Position numbers and translations under genes: made by a program
Source: Rubrobacteraceae bacterium
GTDB lineage: Bacteria; Actinomycetota; Rubrobacteria; Rubrobacterales; Rubrobacteraceae
DNA: 64,000 nucleotides
Direction of reading: 5' to 3'
Assembly (NCBI GenBank): GCA_030448125.1
Contig: JAUJNO010000009.1
Location: 91,878-155,877 of the forward strand
Notes under the pieces: generated by a model
Told to the model about the DNA's origin: nothing
Seen by the model: only the letters and a program-made list of their open reading frames with translations
The model's database searches: none
In this document: piece by piece, positions 27,563 through 36,932 of the stretch
Layout: each line of letters starts with the position of its first letter
Numbering within the stretch: position 1 is the first letter of the stretch

Positions 27563-28450
27563 CTACCGCCGCTCCCCGATCAAGCCCGAAAGCACCTCCG
27601 GGCGGTTGGTCATTATGACATCGGCGCCGAGGTCGAGGAGGCGTTGCATCTCTTGCGGATCGTCTATCGTCCAGACGTCCACCCGTACGCCCCGGTTGTG
27701 GGCCGCCTCGACGAAGCGCGGCGTGACCAGCTCGCGGCCCGCATACTCGGTCGGGACCTGCAGGGCGTCGTAGTGAGGACGCAGGAAGCCCTCCAGGCGC
27801 AACAGGCTCAACCGGTAGAAGACCTCGATCTCGCGCCGCGACGCGCCCGTCGAGATCACGCCCCCAGAGAGCTCGCGGAAGCGCTCCAGGACGTCCGGCA
27901 TCTCGGAGACGACGAGGGTCCGATCCCCGGCGCCCGCGTCGGCGATGGTCCCGAGCAGGGCCGCCTCGACGCCGGGTTGGGCCTCTTTGATGTCCACGTT
28001 CACTTTGTGATCCGGGAACTCGCGCAAGACTTCCCCGAGCTCTGGCACCCGTACGCCCCGGCCCCGGTAGGGGTGGTCGGCCTCTCTATCGGGGGTGAAA
28101 CGGTACCCCGCGTCGAGGCTCTGCAGCTCGCGGAGCGTCATGCTACGCACGAGGCCCGAGCCGTCCGTCGTGCGGTCCACGGTGTCGTCGTGGATCACGA
28201 CGACGCGCCCGTCCGAGGTCATGTGTACGTCGAGCTCCAGCCCCTCAGCCCCGTCTCCGGCGGCCAGGCGGAAGGCTTCCAGGGTGTTCTCCGGCGCCCC
28301 CAAGGACGCTCCCCGGTGGGCGAAGTTCGTCGGCCAGCCCCCGCTCGGGTCCCCGCCAGGGCCGCGCGCCTCCCCCTTGCGGACGACGGCCACCGCGAGG
28401 GTGCCCGCGAGACCGACAACGAGCGCCGCGAGTATCCACTTCCTGCTCAC
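27563..28450 (-). CDS. Glycerophosphodiester phosphodiesterase
   Basis: NFAHRGASLGAPENTLEAFRLAAGDGAEGLELDVHMTSDGRVVVIHDDTVDRTTDGSG. Confidence 0.95.
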   Translation of the reverse strand: MSRKWILAALVVGLAGTLAVAVVRKGEARGPGGDPSGGWPTNFAHRGASLGAPENTLEAFRLAAGDGAEGLELDVHMTSDGRVVVIHDDTVDRTTDGSGLVRSMTLRELQSLDAGYRFTPDREADHPYRGRGVRVPELGEVLREFPDHKVNVDIKEAQPGVEAALLGTIADAGAGDRTLVVSEMPDVLERFRELSGGVISTGASRREIEVFYRLSLLRLEGFLRPHYDALQVPTEYAGRELVTPRFVEAAHNRGVRVDVWTIDDPQEMQRLLDLGADVIMTNRPEVLSGLIGERR

Positions 28451-28500
28451 CCGCAGAACTTAGCACACGTCGCCCCGATTCTCCTTGGTACACTCGGAGA

Positions 28501-29211
28501 ATGACCTCCGGGATCAGATACGCGGCCCGCGCCCTCCTCGCCGCCTCCGTCCTGCTTTTCGCCTCCTCCTGCGCGGGGGAACCGCCCCTGACCTACGTCT
28601 CTTTGGGCGACTCCCTGGCCGTCGGCGTCGGCGCCTCCGACCCCCGCGAGCGCGGCTACGCCCCCCTCTACCGCGACCTCCTCGAAAAGGAGACGGGCCG
28701 CGAGGTGACGCTCATAGGGCTCGGGGTGGCGGGCGAGACCAGCGAGAGCTTCGTGAACGGCCCGGACCCCCAGCTCCTCAGGGCCCGGGAGGCGCTAGCG
28801 GAGAATCCCGGCGCGGTCGTGACCCTCTCCCTGGGCGGCAACGACCTACGCTCCGTCCAGGGCGGCACCGACGCCGAGCGTGAAGAAGCCCTGGTCCGCT
28901 ACGCCCAAAACCTCGGGTACGTACTACGGACCCTCGAAGGTGCCTCGGACCCAGCGCCCCAGGTCTCCGTGCTCGCGCTCTATAACCCGTCCCCCGGCGG
29001 CTTTACCGACGAGTGGACCGGGAGGCTTAACGGCGAGATCCGGAGGGTAGCCGCAGAGAACGGGGTCCCCGTCGCCGCCGCGGACGAGGCGTTCCGGAGC
29101 AACGAAGAGGAGTACGCCCAACAAGCCCGCTACCCGTGGGACATCCATCCGACCGACGCAGGCTACGAGGCGCTCGCCCGCGCCTTCGCCGAAGCGGCGG
29201 ACGCCGTCTAG
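28501..29211 (+). CDS. SGNH/GDSL hydrolase, lipoprotein
   Basis: LLFASSCAG lipobox, LTYVSLGDSLAVGVGASDP, SLGGNDL, DIHPTDAGYEAL. Confidence 0.92.
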   Translation: MTSGIRYAARALLAASVLLFASSCAGEPPLTYVSLGDSLAVGVGASDPRERGYAPLYRDLLEKETGREVTLIGLGVAGETSESFVNGPDPQLLRAREALAENPGAVVTLSLGGNDLRSVQGGTDAEREEALVRYAQNLGYVLRTLEGASDPAPQVSVLALYNPSPGGFTDEWTGRLNGEIRRVAAENGVPVAAADEAFRSNEEEYAQQARYPWDIHPTDAGYEALARAFAEAADAV

Positions 29212-29255
29212 CAACACACCCGGCTCGAGGAGCTAGGGGAACCTTCTCTCTGCGA

Positions 29256-31454
29256 CTAAGGGCGCACCTTCGCGGGCCAGAAGCCGGCCCTGCCGACGAG
29301 GAGCACGAGCGCCGGTACGAGCAGCGTCCGTATGACGAAGGCATCGAGGAGTATGCCTAGAGCGACGGCGACGCCGACCTGGAAGAAGTCCTGCAGTGGT
29401 ATGAGCACGAGCAGGGCGAAGGAGGCGGCGAGTGCGAGCCCGGCGGCGTTGATGGTGGGGCCGGTGCGTCGTAGGGCGAGGGGCACGGCCTCGGAGAGGG
29501 GTCGTTCCTTTGCCTCTTCGCGGACGGCAGCCATGATGAAGATGTTGTAGTCGCTGCCCAGAGCCACGAGGAGCAAGAAGAGGCAGAAGGGCACATAGTA
29601 GACGACGCCGCCGTGGCCCAGGACATCCTGGAAGAGCACGGTCGTTGCGCCGATGGTCGCGATGAAGGAGAGGACCGTGGAGAGGAGCAGGTACAGGGGC
29701 GCCACAGGAGTGCGCAAGAGCAGGGCGAGCACTAGGTAGGAGACCAGAAAGACAAGGGGCGCTAAGTCCCGCAGGTCCGTGGCGGAGGTGTCGCGGGCCG
29801 CGGTGGCAAGGGCGGTCTGTCCGCCAACGGTGGCGCTGGCCTCTTCGAGGCCGGAGCGGTCGAGCAGTTCGGGCAGCTCCTCCTGGAGGCGGTGGATCTG
29901 GTCTATAGCCTCGGGAGAGTAAGGTGGGCCGTAAAAGATCAAGAGGAAGCGCGCCGCCGAGCCGTCGCCGGAGACGAAGTCAACTCCGGGGACCAGGTAG
30001 CTCTCCTGGGGCCCGATCGCCGCCGCATACCCACCCGCGCCCAGAAGCTCGCTTCTCAAGCGCCGCATCTCGGTCTCCTTCTCGCCAAGGTCCTCGCCAC
30101 GCACGAGAAGGTTCACCGGCGCCAGGACCCCCTGCGGGAAACCGTCCGCCAGGGCCTCGTAGCCCGGCACGCTCGGCGCGTCCGAGGGCAGGTTCTCGAC
30201 CTGGTCGAAGCCGACCCTCAAGCCCAACGCCCCCGCCGAGAGCAAGACGAGCGCTGCCCCGATGGAGAGCGCCGCAAGCCCCGGCCACCGCAAGAGCGGC
30301 CCCGTACGGGCCTCCTCCTCCGCGCCCGGTCGCCCGCCACCGAGCCCCCCGAAAGCCACGCGGCCCAGGATCGCCAGGAGCGCCGGCACGAGCGTCAGGG
30401 TGACGACGAAGACGATTGTTAGAGCAATGGCGAGTCCCGGCCCCAGAGCCGTGTAAAGCCCGAGCTCCGCGAAGACCAGGAGGGCGAAGGCGGCGATAAG
30501 GACCGTCGCCGAGGAGAGCAAGACGCCCCCGACTTTCTCCACGCCGAGGCGGGCCGCTTCGGGGCGCCTCGCGCCCTCGCGCAGGGCCCTCCGGGTCCGG
30601 CTGAGGAGGAAAAGGGCGTAGTCGGTGCCGACGCCGAAGAGCAAGACCACGATCACGGGCTCGACCTGCGAGGGGAGCTCCGTCCCCTGCTCGGAGGCGA
30701 TCCGAGCCAGGACGCGCAGGGTCAAAAAGATGGCCAGCGAGATGCTCGCGAGCGGTACTAGCGGGGCGACCGGCGAGCGGTACGCGAACGCGACGATCAA
30801 GAAAATCGCCGCTCCCGTCGCAACCGTGACGAGCCACAGGTTCTGTTTTATGGCGTCCGTGTTGTCCTGCTGGACCGGCTGCGCCCCCGTGACCTCGGCC
30901 CGCAACGAGCCAGGCTGGTCCCCTAAAGAGTCCCGGACCTCGGCGACCCCCTCGTCTATCTCGAAGGAGTACGCCCCCCGGTCGAAGAAGAGCAGCACCG
31001 GCAACGCCTTCTGCCCGACCACGCCCGCGTAGGACCTTCCCGAGTCCGTCTCCGGGTCCGCCGGGTCGCCCACCACGAGCGGGACCGCCCGGTCGAGCCG
31101 GTACGGCCTCTGTGAACCGTTCAGGTACTCGACCCCAGCGGCGATCCGCTCCACGTCCGCGGCGCCCAAACCCTCCGGGTTCGAGTAGACCAGGACAACC
31201 GGCGCTTCTATCGGTCCCTCGAGCTGGCTCTCCGCCTGGGCGCGGGCCTGGGCCGCTGGGGCGTCTTCGGGGACGAGGTCCGAGATCCTACCCGTCGTCT
31301 CTTCGTCTAAAGGGGGCAGGTACACATACGCCCAGACCGCGACGGCCGCCCAGAAGAGCACCACCAACCAGCGCGCGCGGACCAGCGCGAGCCCGAGGTA
31401 GCCGAAGAAGCCCCCGGGCCCGGTAGAGCGTGTTTCGAGATCCGCGTCGCGCAC
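29256..31454 (-). CDS. MMPL family RND transporter
   Basis: 732 aa, about 12 TM segments, ATVLIAAFALLVFAELGLYTALGPGLAIALTIVF, LGSDYNIFIMAAVREEAKE. Confidence 0.94.
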   Translation of the reverse strand: MRDADLETRSTGPGGFFGYLGLALVRARWLVVLFWAAVAVWAYVYLPPLDEETTGRISDLVPEDAPAAQARAQAESQLEGPIEAPVVLVYSNPEGLGAADVERIAAGVEYLNGSQRPYRLDRAVPLVVGDPADPETDSGRSYAGVVGQKALPVLLFFDRGAYSFEIDEGVAEVRDSLGDQPGSLRAEVTGAQPVQQDNTDAIKQNLWLVTVATGAAIFLIVAFAYRSPVAPLVPLASISLAIFLTLRVLARIASEQGTELPSQVEPVIVVLLFGVGTDYALFLLSRTRRALREGARRPEAARLGVEKVGGVLLSSATVLIAAFALLVFAELGLYTALGPGLAIALTIVFVVTLTLVPALLAILGRVAFGGLGGGRPGAEEEARTGPLLRWPGLAALSIGAALVLLSAGALGLRVGFDQVENLPSDAPSVPGYEALADGFPQGVLAPVNLLVRGEDLGEKETEMRRLRSELLGAGGYAAAIGPQESYLVPGVDFVSGDGSAARFLLIFYGPPYSPEAIDQIHRLQEELPELLDRSGLEEASATVGGQTALATAARDTSATDLRDLAPLVFLVSYLVLALLLRTPVAPLYLLLSTVLSFIATIGATTVLFQDVLGHGGVVYYVPFCLFLLLVALGSDYNIFIMAAVREEAKERPLSEAVPLALRRTGPTINAAGLALAASFALLVLIPLQDFFQVGVAVALGILLDAFVIRTLLVPALVLLVGRAGFWPAKVRP

Positions 31455-31494
31455 CGCGCAAGAGTTTACATCGGGTTTACAAAACCGGTCCTGG

Positions 31495-31523
31495 TTGACC
31501 CGTAGGGGAGCGGCGCATATACT
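31495..31523 (+). promoter_or_regulatory. Sigma70-type promoter for tRNA-Leu
   Basis: TTGACC (31495-31500), 17-nt spacer, TATACT (31518-31523), just upstream of the tRNA. Confidence 0.75.
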
Positions 31524-31537
31524 CTGCGGGCTACTCT

Positions 31538-31622
31538 GTCGGGGTGGCGGAATTGGTAGACGCGCTAGGTTGAGGGCCTAGTGCCCGATAAGGGCGTGGG
31601 GGTTCGAGTCCCCCCTCCGACA
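31538..31622 (+). tRNA. tRNA-Leu (anticodon GAG)
   Basis: GTCGGGG...CTCCGAC acceptor, CTAGG-TTGAGGG-CCTAG anticodon arm, long variable arm TGCCCGATAAGGGCG, GGTTCGAGTCC T-arm; CCA not encoded. Confidence 0.96.
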
Positions 31623-31688
31623 CTCTAACCGCGAGGGTTTTTCCTCGGGTCCTGTGACCATTTACACTTGTGAATATGCGCACGGGTA

Positions 31689-31745
31689 TATAATCAGACT
31701 AGGACTCGCCTGTTCTCCCCATCCTCCCCGGGCGAGTCCTTTCTT
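31689..31745 (+). ncRNA. Candidate short RNA or attenuator: TATAAT box followed by hairpin with C-rich loop and T-rich tail
   Basis: TATAAT 31689-31694; GGACTCGCC (31702-31710) / GGCGAGTCC (31731-31739) 9-bp stem, loop TGTTCTCCCCATCCTCCCCG, then TTTCTT. Confidence 0.4.
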
Positions 31746-31931
31746 GTGCCGCCAGCAGTCGGCCTTCAGCAGTCGGCTAAAGAGACGGACAGCGCAACTT
31801 CCGTTGGCAGTTGTGGCCAAGAACCATGCGCAAAAGCTCTCCGGGTGAGCCCGTCGCTGCGCCCTGCGCTGGCGAGAAGGAGTAGCTGAGGATGAACTAA
31901 CGACTGACAGCTAACCGCTGACAGCTATAGA

Positions 31932-32156
31932 TCAGCCCAGGAAGATGAGCACGACGGTGGTAAGGGAGAAGAGCGCGACCACAATTACGGTTAGCCGCGT
32001 AAGGTTCTTCTCCATGATGGTTGTGCCGGAGAAGGTGCTCCCCGCGCCGCCGCCCAGGGAGGAGGAGAGCCCCCCACCCTTGCCGGAGTGCAGCAGGATC
32101 AGGCCCACGAGGCCCACGCTGAAGATCGTGTGCAGCAATGCAAGTACGTAAATCAT
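31932..32156 (-). CDS. secG: Preprotein translocase subunit SecG
   Basis: [59 protein letters not shown]. Confidence 0.94.
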   Translation of the reverse strand: MIYVLALLHTIFSVGLVGLILLHSGKGGGLSSSLGGGAGSTFSGTTIMEKNLTRLTVIVVALFSLTTVVLIFLG

Positions 32157-32194
32157 GCCGGCTACTCTACCACAATTTCCGCGAAAGAAGAGGC

Positions 32195-32968
32195 TCAGCC
32201 GTGCTTCGCGGCGGCGTTCACCAGCTCGGCGAAGGACTCGGCCTCGAGGCTCGCGCCGCCCACCAGGCCGCCGTCCACGTCCTCTTGCGCCATGATGTCG
32301 TCTACGTTCCCCGGCTTGATCGAGCCGCCATACAGGATACGGACCTCTCCGGCGAAGCCTTCGCCGCCGAGCTCCCCCAAAAGGGCGCGGATGCGCCCGA
32401 TGGCGTCCTGCGCGTCTTCCGGGGTGGCGGTCTCGCCGGTCCCGATGGCCCAGATGGGTTCGTAGGCAAAGACGAGGGCCTCACCGCCGATCTGGCCCGC
32501 GTCGAGCTGCTCGAAGACCGCCCGGACCTGTCCCGAGACCTTGTCCCACATCGATCCCGCGTCGCGCTCTTCCTTGGTCTCGCCGACACAGACGACTGGA
32601 AGGAGCCCGGCGGAGACCGCCCGGGCGGCTTTGTGGGCCACCGTTTCATCGGTCTCTCCGAAGATCTCACGCCGCTCCGAGTGCCCCACGATGACCGTTA
32701 CAGCTCCGGCGTCCCGTAGCATCGGCGCCGAGACCTCGCCCGTAAACGCCCCCGAGTCCTCGTGGTAGAAGTTCTGCGCCCCGGCGACGACCGGCGCATC
32801 CTGCGTCCTCCGGACGACCTCCGGCAGGCAGGTGAACGGGGCGAAGATCGCCACGTCCACCCCTCTCGCGCCCTCTATGCGGGGTAAGAGCTGCTCCACG
32901 TAGTCCCTGGCCTCCTCGATGAGCTTGTTCATCTTCCAGTTCGCCGCCATCATCGGCCTGCGGGCCAT
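32195..32968 (-). CDS. tpiA: Triosephosphate isomerase
   Basis: MAANWKMNK, GHSERREIFGETDE, VFAYEPIWAIGTG, ILYGGSIKPGN. Confidence 0.97.
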   Translation of the reverse strand: MARRPMMAANWKMNKLIEEARDYVEQLLPRIEGARGVDVAIFAPFTCLPEVVRRTQDAPVVAGAQNFYHEDSGAFTGEVSAPMLRDAGAVTVIVGHSERREIFGETDETVAHKAARAVSAGLLPVVCVGETKEERDAGSMWDKVSGQVRAVFEQLDAGQIGGEALVFAYEPIWAIGTGETATPEDAQDAIGRIRALLGELGGEGFAGEVRILYGGSIKPGNVDDIMAQEDVDGGLVGGASLEAESFAELVNAAAKHG

Positions 32969-34150
32969 CTAAGCATCCTCCCTGTTCGGTAGTACCGCGA
33001 CGCCCGGCAGCTCTTTACCCTCCACGTACTCGAGCGATGCCCCACCTCCGGTCGAGATGAAGCCCATCTCGTCCTCTAGCCCGAGCTTCCTCACCGCCGC
33101 GACCGAGTCACCGCCGCCGACGATGCTTATGGCCTCGCTCTCCGCCACGGCTCTGGCGACGCCCTCCGTGCCTTTGGCGAAGGCGTCCATCTCGAAGACG
33201 CCCATCGGCCCGTTCCAGAAGATGGTCTTCGCCTCCGTTACGTATCCCCCGAACTTCTCGACCGTCTCCGGACCGACGTCCAGACCCATCATGTTCTCCG
33301 GCATCTCCTCGATCCTCACGACACTGGCCCGCGCGTCCTCCTCCATCTCCTCGGCCACCACCACGTCCACCGGCAGGACGAGCCTCTCGCCGGCCTCACC
33401 CATGAGGCGCTTCGCCTCTTCGAGGTACTCGTCCTCGACGAGGGAGCTACCGGTCTCGTAGCCCCGCGCCTTGAAGAACGTGAAGCACATGGCGCCGCCG
33501 ACGAGCAGGGTATCCGCGACCTCGAGCAGGCTCTCTATCACGTCGACCTTGTCGGAGACCTTTGCCCCGCCGATGATGGCGACGAAGGGCCGCTCCGGGA
33601 CGCGCAGGACCTTGTCGAGGTTGTCGATCTCCTCCTCCATGAGGAGCCCGGCCGCGGCGGGCAGGAGCTCCGCGACCCCGACGGTCGTGGCGTGCGCCCG
33701 GTGGGCCGCCCCGAAGGCATCGTCGACGTACAGGTCGGCAAGCGTTGCGAGCTGCTCGGAAAACTCGGGGTCGTTCTTCGTCTCGCCGGGGTAGAAACGG
33801 GAGTTTTCGAGGAGCACGACGCCCTCGCCGTCCCAGTCGTTCAACGTCCTCTCGGCCTCCGGGCCGGCGGCTGTGTCGAGTTTCTTGACTGGGACCCCGA
33901 GGAGCTCTTCGAGCTTCTCTGCTACTGCATCCATCGCGTACTCCGGGTCCGGCTCGCCTTTGGGTCTGCCGAGGTGAGAGATCAGGATCGGTCGCGCTCC
34001 CCTTTCGAGGAGGTGCCGGATGGTGGGGAGCGCCCTCTGGATGCGGGTGTCGTCCGTAACCTCGCCGTTCTTGACGGGTACGTTGAAGTCCACCCGCACG
34101 AGCACCCTCTTACCCTGCACGTCAAGATCTCGTACGCTGCGTTTGTTCAT
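32969..34150 (-). CDS. pgk: Phosphoglycerate kinase
   Basis: KRVLVRVDFNVPVKNGEVTDDTRIQRALPTI...LISHLGRPKGEP...NGPMGVFEMDAFAKGT...STGGGASLEYVEGKELPGV. Confidence 0.97.
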   Translation of the reverse strand: MNKRSVRDLDVQGKRVLVRVDFNVPVKNGEVTDDTRIQRALPTIRHLLERGARPILISHLGRPKGEPDPEYAMDAVAEKLEELLGVPVKKLDTAAGPEAERTLNDWDGEGVVLLENSRFYPGETKNDPEFSEQLATLADLYVDDAFGAAHRAHATTVGVAELLPAAAGLLMEEEIDNLDKVLRVPERPFVAIIGGAKVSDKVDVIESLLEVADTLLVGGAMCFTFFKARGYETGSSLVEDEYLEEAKRLMGEAGERLVLPVDVVVAEEMEEDARASVVRIEEMPENMMGLDVGPETVEKFGGYVTEAKTIFWNGPMGVFEMDAFAKGTEGVARAVAESEAISIVGGGDSVAAVRKLGLEDEMGFISTGGGASLEYVEGKELPGVAVLPNREDA

Positions 34151-34318
34151 AGCGCCTCTCCTAGCGAGGACAACCGCCTAAGAGTGTGCCGGGTTGTCTT
34201 GATAGTAAGCTACCACGGCCGGTATGATTCCCGCGACCAGCCTCACCCACGGTACGAGTAGCGTTCGTCCCGTCGATCTCCTCCGGCGAGGCGCGTAGCC
34301 TCGCCCCCGAAGACTACC

Positions 34319-35317
34319 CTACAGCCTCTCGCCGATGTAGCGGACGAGGTCCACGGTGCGGTTCGAGTAGCCCCACTCGTTGTCGTACCAGCCCAGAACC
34401 TTGACGTTCTGGCCGGTGGACATAGTCAGCTGCGAGTCGAAGACGCAGGAAGCCGGGTTGCCGATGATGTCGCTGCTGACCAGGGGAGCCTCGGAGTATT
34501 CGAGGATCTCCGCGAGCTCCCCCTCGGCGGCCTCCTTGAAGGCGGCGTTGACCTCCTCGACGGAGGTCTCCCGGGAGCAGCGCGCCACGAAGTCCGTGAT
34601 CGAGCCATCGGGGACGGGGACGCGGAGGGCCATCCCGTCGATCTTGCCCTCGAGCTCTGGGTAGATCACCGCCGCCGTCCTCGCGGCCCCCGTGGAGGTC
34701 GGGACAATGTTCTGGGCGGCGGCACGAGCGCGCCTGGGGTCTTTGTGCGCCGCGTCCAAAAGGCTCTGGTCATTGGTATAGGCGTGGCAGGTGGTCATGT
34801 ACCCCGACTCTATTCCGAAGCTCTCTTGCAGCACCTTGACCAATGGGATGATGCAGTTGGTCGTGCAGCTGGCGTTGGAGACGATCTGGTGGCTGTCCGG
34901 ATCGTAGGACTCGTGGTTTACCTTGTAGATAAAGGTGGCATCGGCGTCCTTGGCGGGGGCGCTTATAACGACCTTCTTGGCGCCGCCCTCGAGGTGCCCC
35001 GCGGCGCCTTCGCGGTCGGTGAAGACACCGGTCGACTCGACGACTATATCGGCCCCAACGTCGCCCCAGGGTATCTGGGCCGGGTCACGTTCGGAGAACG
35101 CCTTTATCTCACGCTCCCCGATGCGCAAGATGCTGTCGTCCACGCCCACGTCCTCCGGCCACATCCCGTGAATGGAGTCGCGTTTGAAGAACGTCAGGCT
35201 CTGCCTGGGCCTCGTGTCATTCACCGCCACGACCTCGATGCCGCCGTTCTGTATCCCGGCCCTCGCGACCAGCATCCCGATCCGACCGAAACCGTTTATC
35301 CCTACGCGTACGGCCAC
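34319..35317 (-). CDS. gap: Type I glyceraldehyde-3-phosphate dehydrogenase
   Basis: VAVRVGINGFGRIGMLVARAGI...SNASCTTNCIIPLVKVL...WYDNEWGYSNRTVDL; GTG at 35317 downstream of GGAGG. Confidence 0.97.
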   Translation of the reverse strand: MAVRVGINGFGRIGMLVARAGIQNGGIEVVAVNDTRPRQSLTFFKRDSIHGMWPEDVGVDDSILRIGEREIKAFSERDPAQIPWGDVGADIVVESTGVFTDREGAAGHLEGGAKKVVISAPAKDADATFIYKVNHESYDPDSHQIVSNASCTTNCIIPLVKVLQESFGIESGYMTTCHAYTNDQSLLDAAHKDPRRARAAAQNIVPTSTGAARTAAVIYPELEGKIDGMALRVPVPDGSITDFVARCSRETSVEEVNAAFKEAAEGELAEILEYSEAPLVSSDIIGNPASCVFDSQLTMSTGQNVKVLGWYDNEWGYSNRTVDLVRYIGERL

Positions 35318-35454
35318 CGTTTCCTCCATTCGCCGTCGCTTGCTACTTCCTCTATCGTTCCCCGACCGCCCGCGTTCAACGGGGCGCCGGCCCTTTATCC
35401 GATCATCTTACCAGCCACCGGCTCTCTCATTCGACCGGCAGCGTCCGAGCTACC

Positions 35455-36036
35455 TCAAAGCTCCCGCGGGCCTATCCACTTCTTCGTCTCCGGCGGTGTG
35501 TAGCGCTCCATCCGTTCCAGCAGGACGCACGGGTCCCCCTCCGTAAGGACGAGGGAACGATGGTCCGGGTGGACGAAGCCCTCGGCTACCACCTGATCGA
35601 AGAGCGTGGAGAGGGGCTTCCAGAAACCATCCACGTCCAAAAGACCGCACGGCTTCTCGTGTATGCTCAACTGCGCCCAGGAGAGCACCTCGAGGAACTC
35701 CTCCATCGTCCCGTAGCCGCCCGGCAGCGTGACGAAGCCGTCGGAGAGGTCGGCCATCAGCTTTTTGCGCTCGTGCATCGAGCCGACGACGTGAAGCTCG
35801 GTCAGGCCCGCGTGGGCGATCTCCTTGGCGACGAGCGCCTCGGGGATTACGCCGACGACCTCGCCGCCCCCATCGAGCACCGCGTCGGCCACGGCTCCCA
35901 TCAGCCCGACCCGGCCGCCGCCGTAGACCAGCCCGAGGCCCCGGCGCGAGATCTCCTTTCCCATACTCCTGGCGGCCTCCACGTAAGCCGGGCGCGAACC
36001 CTCCCTGGAACCGCAGAACACGCACACCGCCTCCAC
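35455..36036 (-). CDS. LOG family protein (TIGR00730)
   Basis: VCVFCGSREGSRPAYVEAARSMGKEISRRGLGLVYGGGRVGLMGAVADAVL...LPGGYGTMEEFLEVLSWAQL. Confidence 0.95.
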   Translation of the reverse strand: MEAVCVFCGSREGSRPAYVEAARSMGKEISRRGLGLVYGGGRVGLMGAVADAVLDGGGEVVGVIPEALVAKEIAHAGLTELHVVGSMHERKKLMADLSDGFVTLPGGYGTMEEFLEVLSWAQLSIHEKPCGLLDVDGFWKPLSTLFDQVVAEGFVHPDHRSLVLTEGDPCVLLERMERYTPPETKKWIGPREL

Positions 36037-36038
36037 CT

Positions 36039-36932
36039 CTATCCGGTCCTCGCCGGGGCTCTCGCAGCGAGCCTGCGTAGGCGGTGGTTGGCGGCGCTCT
36101 TGGAGATGCCGCCGAGCCTGGCTAGCTCGGCGAGCGAGGCGTCGGGGTGCTCGAGCCGGAGCGCGAGCATCTCGCCGAGCGCCTCGGGCAGCCCTTCGGG
36201 GTCGAGGCTTTGCAGGGCCTCCTGCTGGCGAGCGGCGGCGACGGCGGTGCGGGCCGCGTTCGCCGCGTCGAAGTTAGTCACCCGGTTGGCGTTCGCCTTT
36301 GCCTCACCAAGGACCGCCCGGGCCTCGTACTCGAGGACGGCCTCGTGCAGGCCCATCTGGGCGAGGAGCGTGGTCACCCCGTCGGCGCCCTTGGCGTACG
36401 CCACCCACCGGCCCCTGCGTCTGACGGTCTTGAGGGGCGTCCGCGAGATAGCAGCGACGCGCCTCACGAACTCTTCATCCGAGTGGACGAACTCCAGGTG
36501 GTGGCCGCGACGGTAGCCAGGGGGGGTCACGGAGCCCGCGCCCTGGAAGGCGCCCCGGAGGTAGGCGGCGCCCGCCGGGGACCCGGGCCTCGAACCGGCC
36601 TCGCGCAGGGCTCGTTCCCGCTCGATGCGGAGCTCCTCGGCGGCCTGGACGGCCCGGTTGCCCTCGACGCGCACCGCGTAGCGGGACCGCCCGAAAGGGT
36701 CCGGCCCGGACACGTCGAGGCGGGGCTCGAGCCCGAACTCCGAGCGCCAGAGCCTGACCACCGAGCGGGCGACGGCGGCGCTGGGGGTGCGGAAGGTCAC
36801 CCCGAAATCGTCACGGGTACCGGCGGCGTCCGCGAGGCCGGCGAGTTCGACCCTCCGGTGGGTACCGCCCGCGTTCGCGCTCCCCGTCCGGGCGGCGAGC
36901 TGGCGCCGCAGCTCAGAGGCGAACGAGGGCAA
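36039..36932 (-). CDS. whiA: DNA-binding protein WhiA
   Basis: LPSFASELRRQLAA..., LRGAFQGAGSVTPPGYRRGHHLEF, RRLLRLEHPDASLAELARLGGISKSAANHRLRRL-type C-terminus; TTG start with GAGGAGG 9 nt upstream. Confidence 0.93.
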   Translation of the reverse strand: MPSFASELRRQLAARTGSANAGGTHRRVELAGLADAAGTRDDFGVTFRTPSAAVARSVVRLWRSEFGLEPRLDVSGPDPFGRSRYAVRVEGNRAVQAAEELRIERERALREAGSRPGSPAGAAYLRGAFQGAGSVTPPGYRRGHHLEFVHSDEEFVRRVAAISRTPLKTVRRRGRWVAYAKGADGVTTLLAQMGLHEAVLEYEARAVLGEAKANANRVTNFDAANAARTAVAAARQQEALQSLDPEGLPEALGEMLALRLEHPDASLAELARLGGISKSAANHRLRRLAARAPARTG

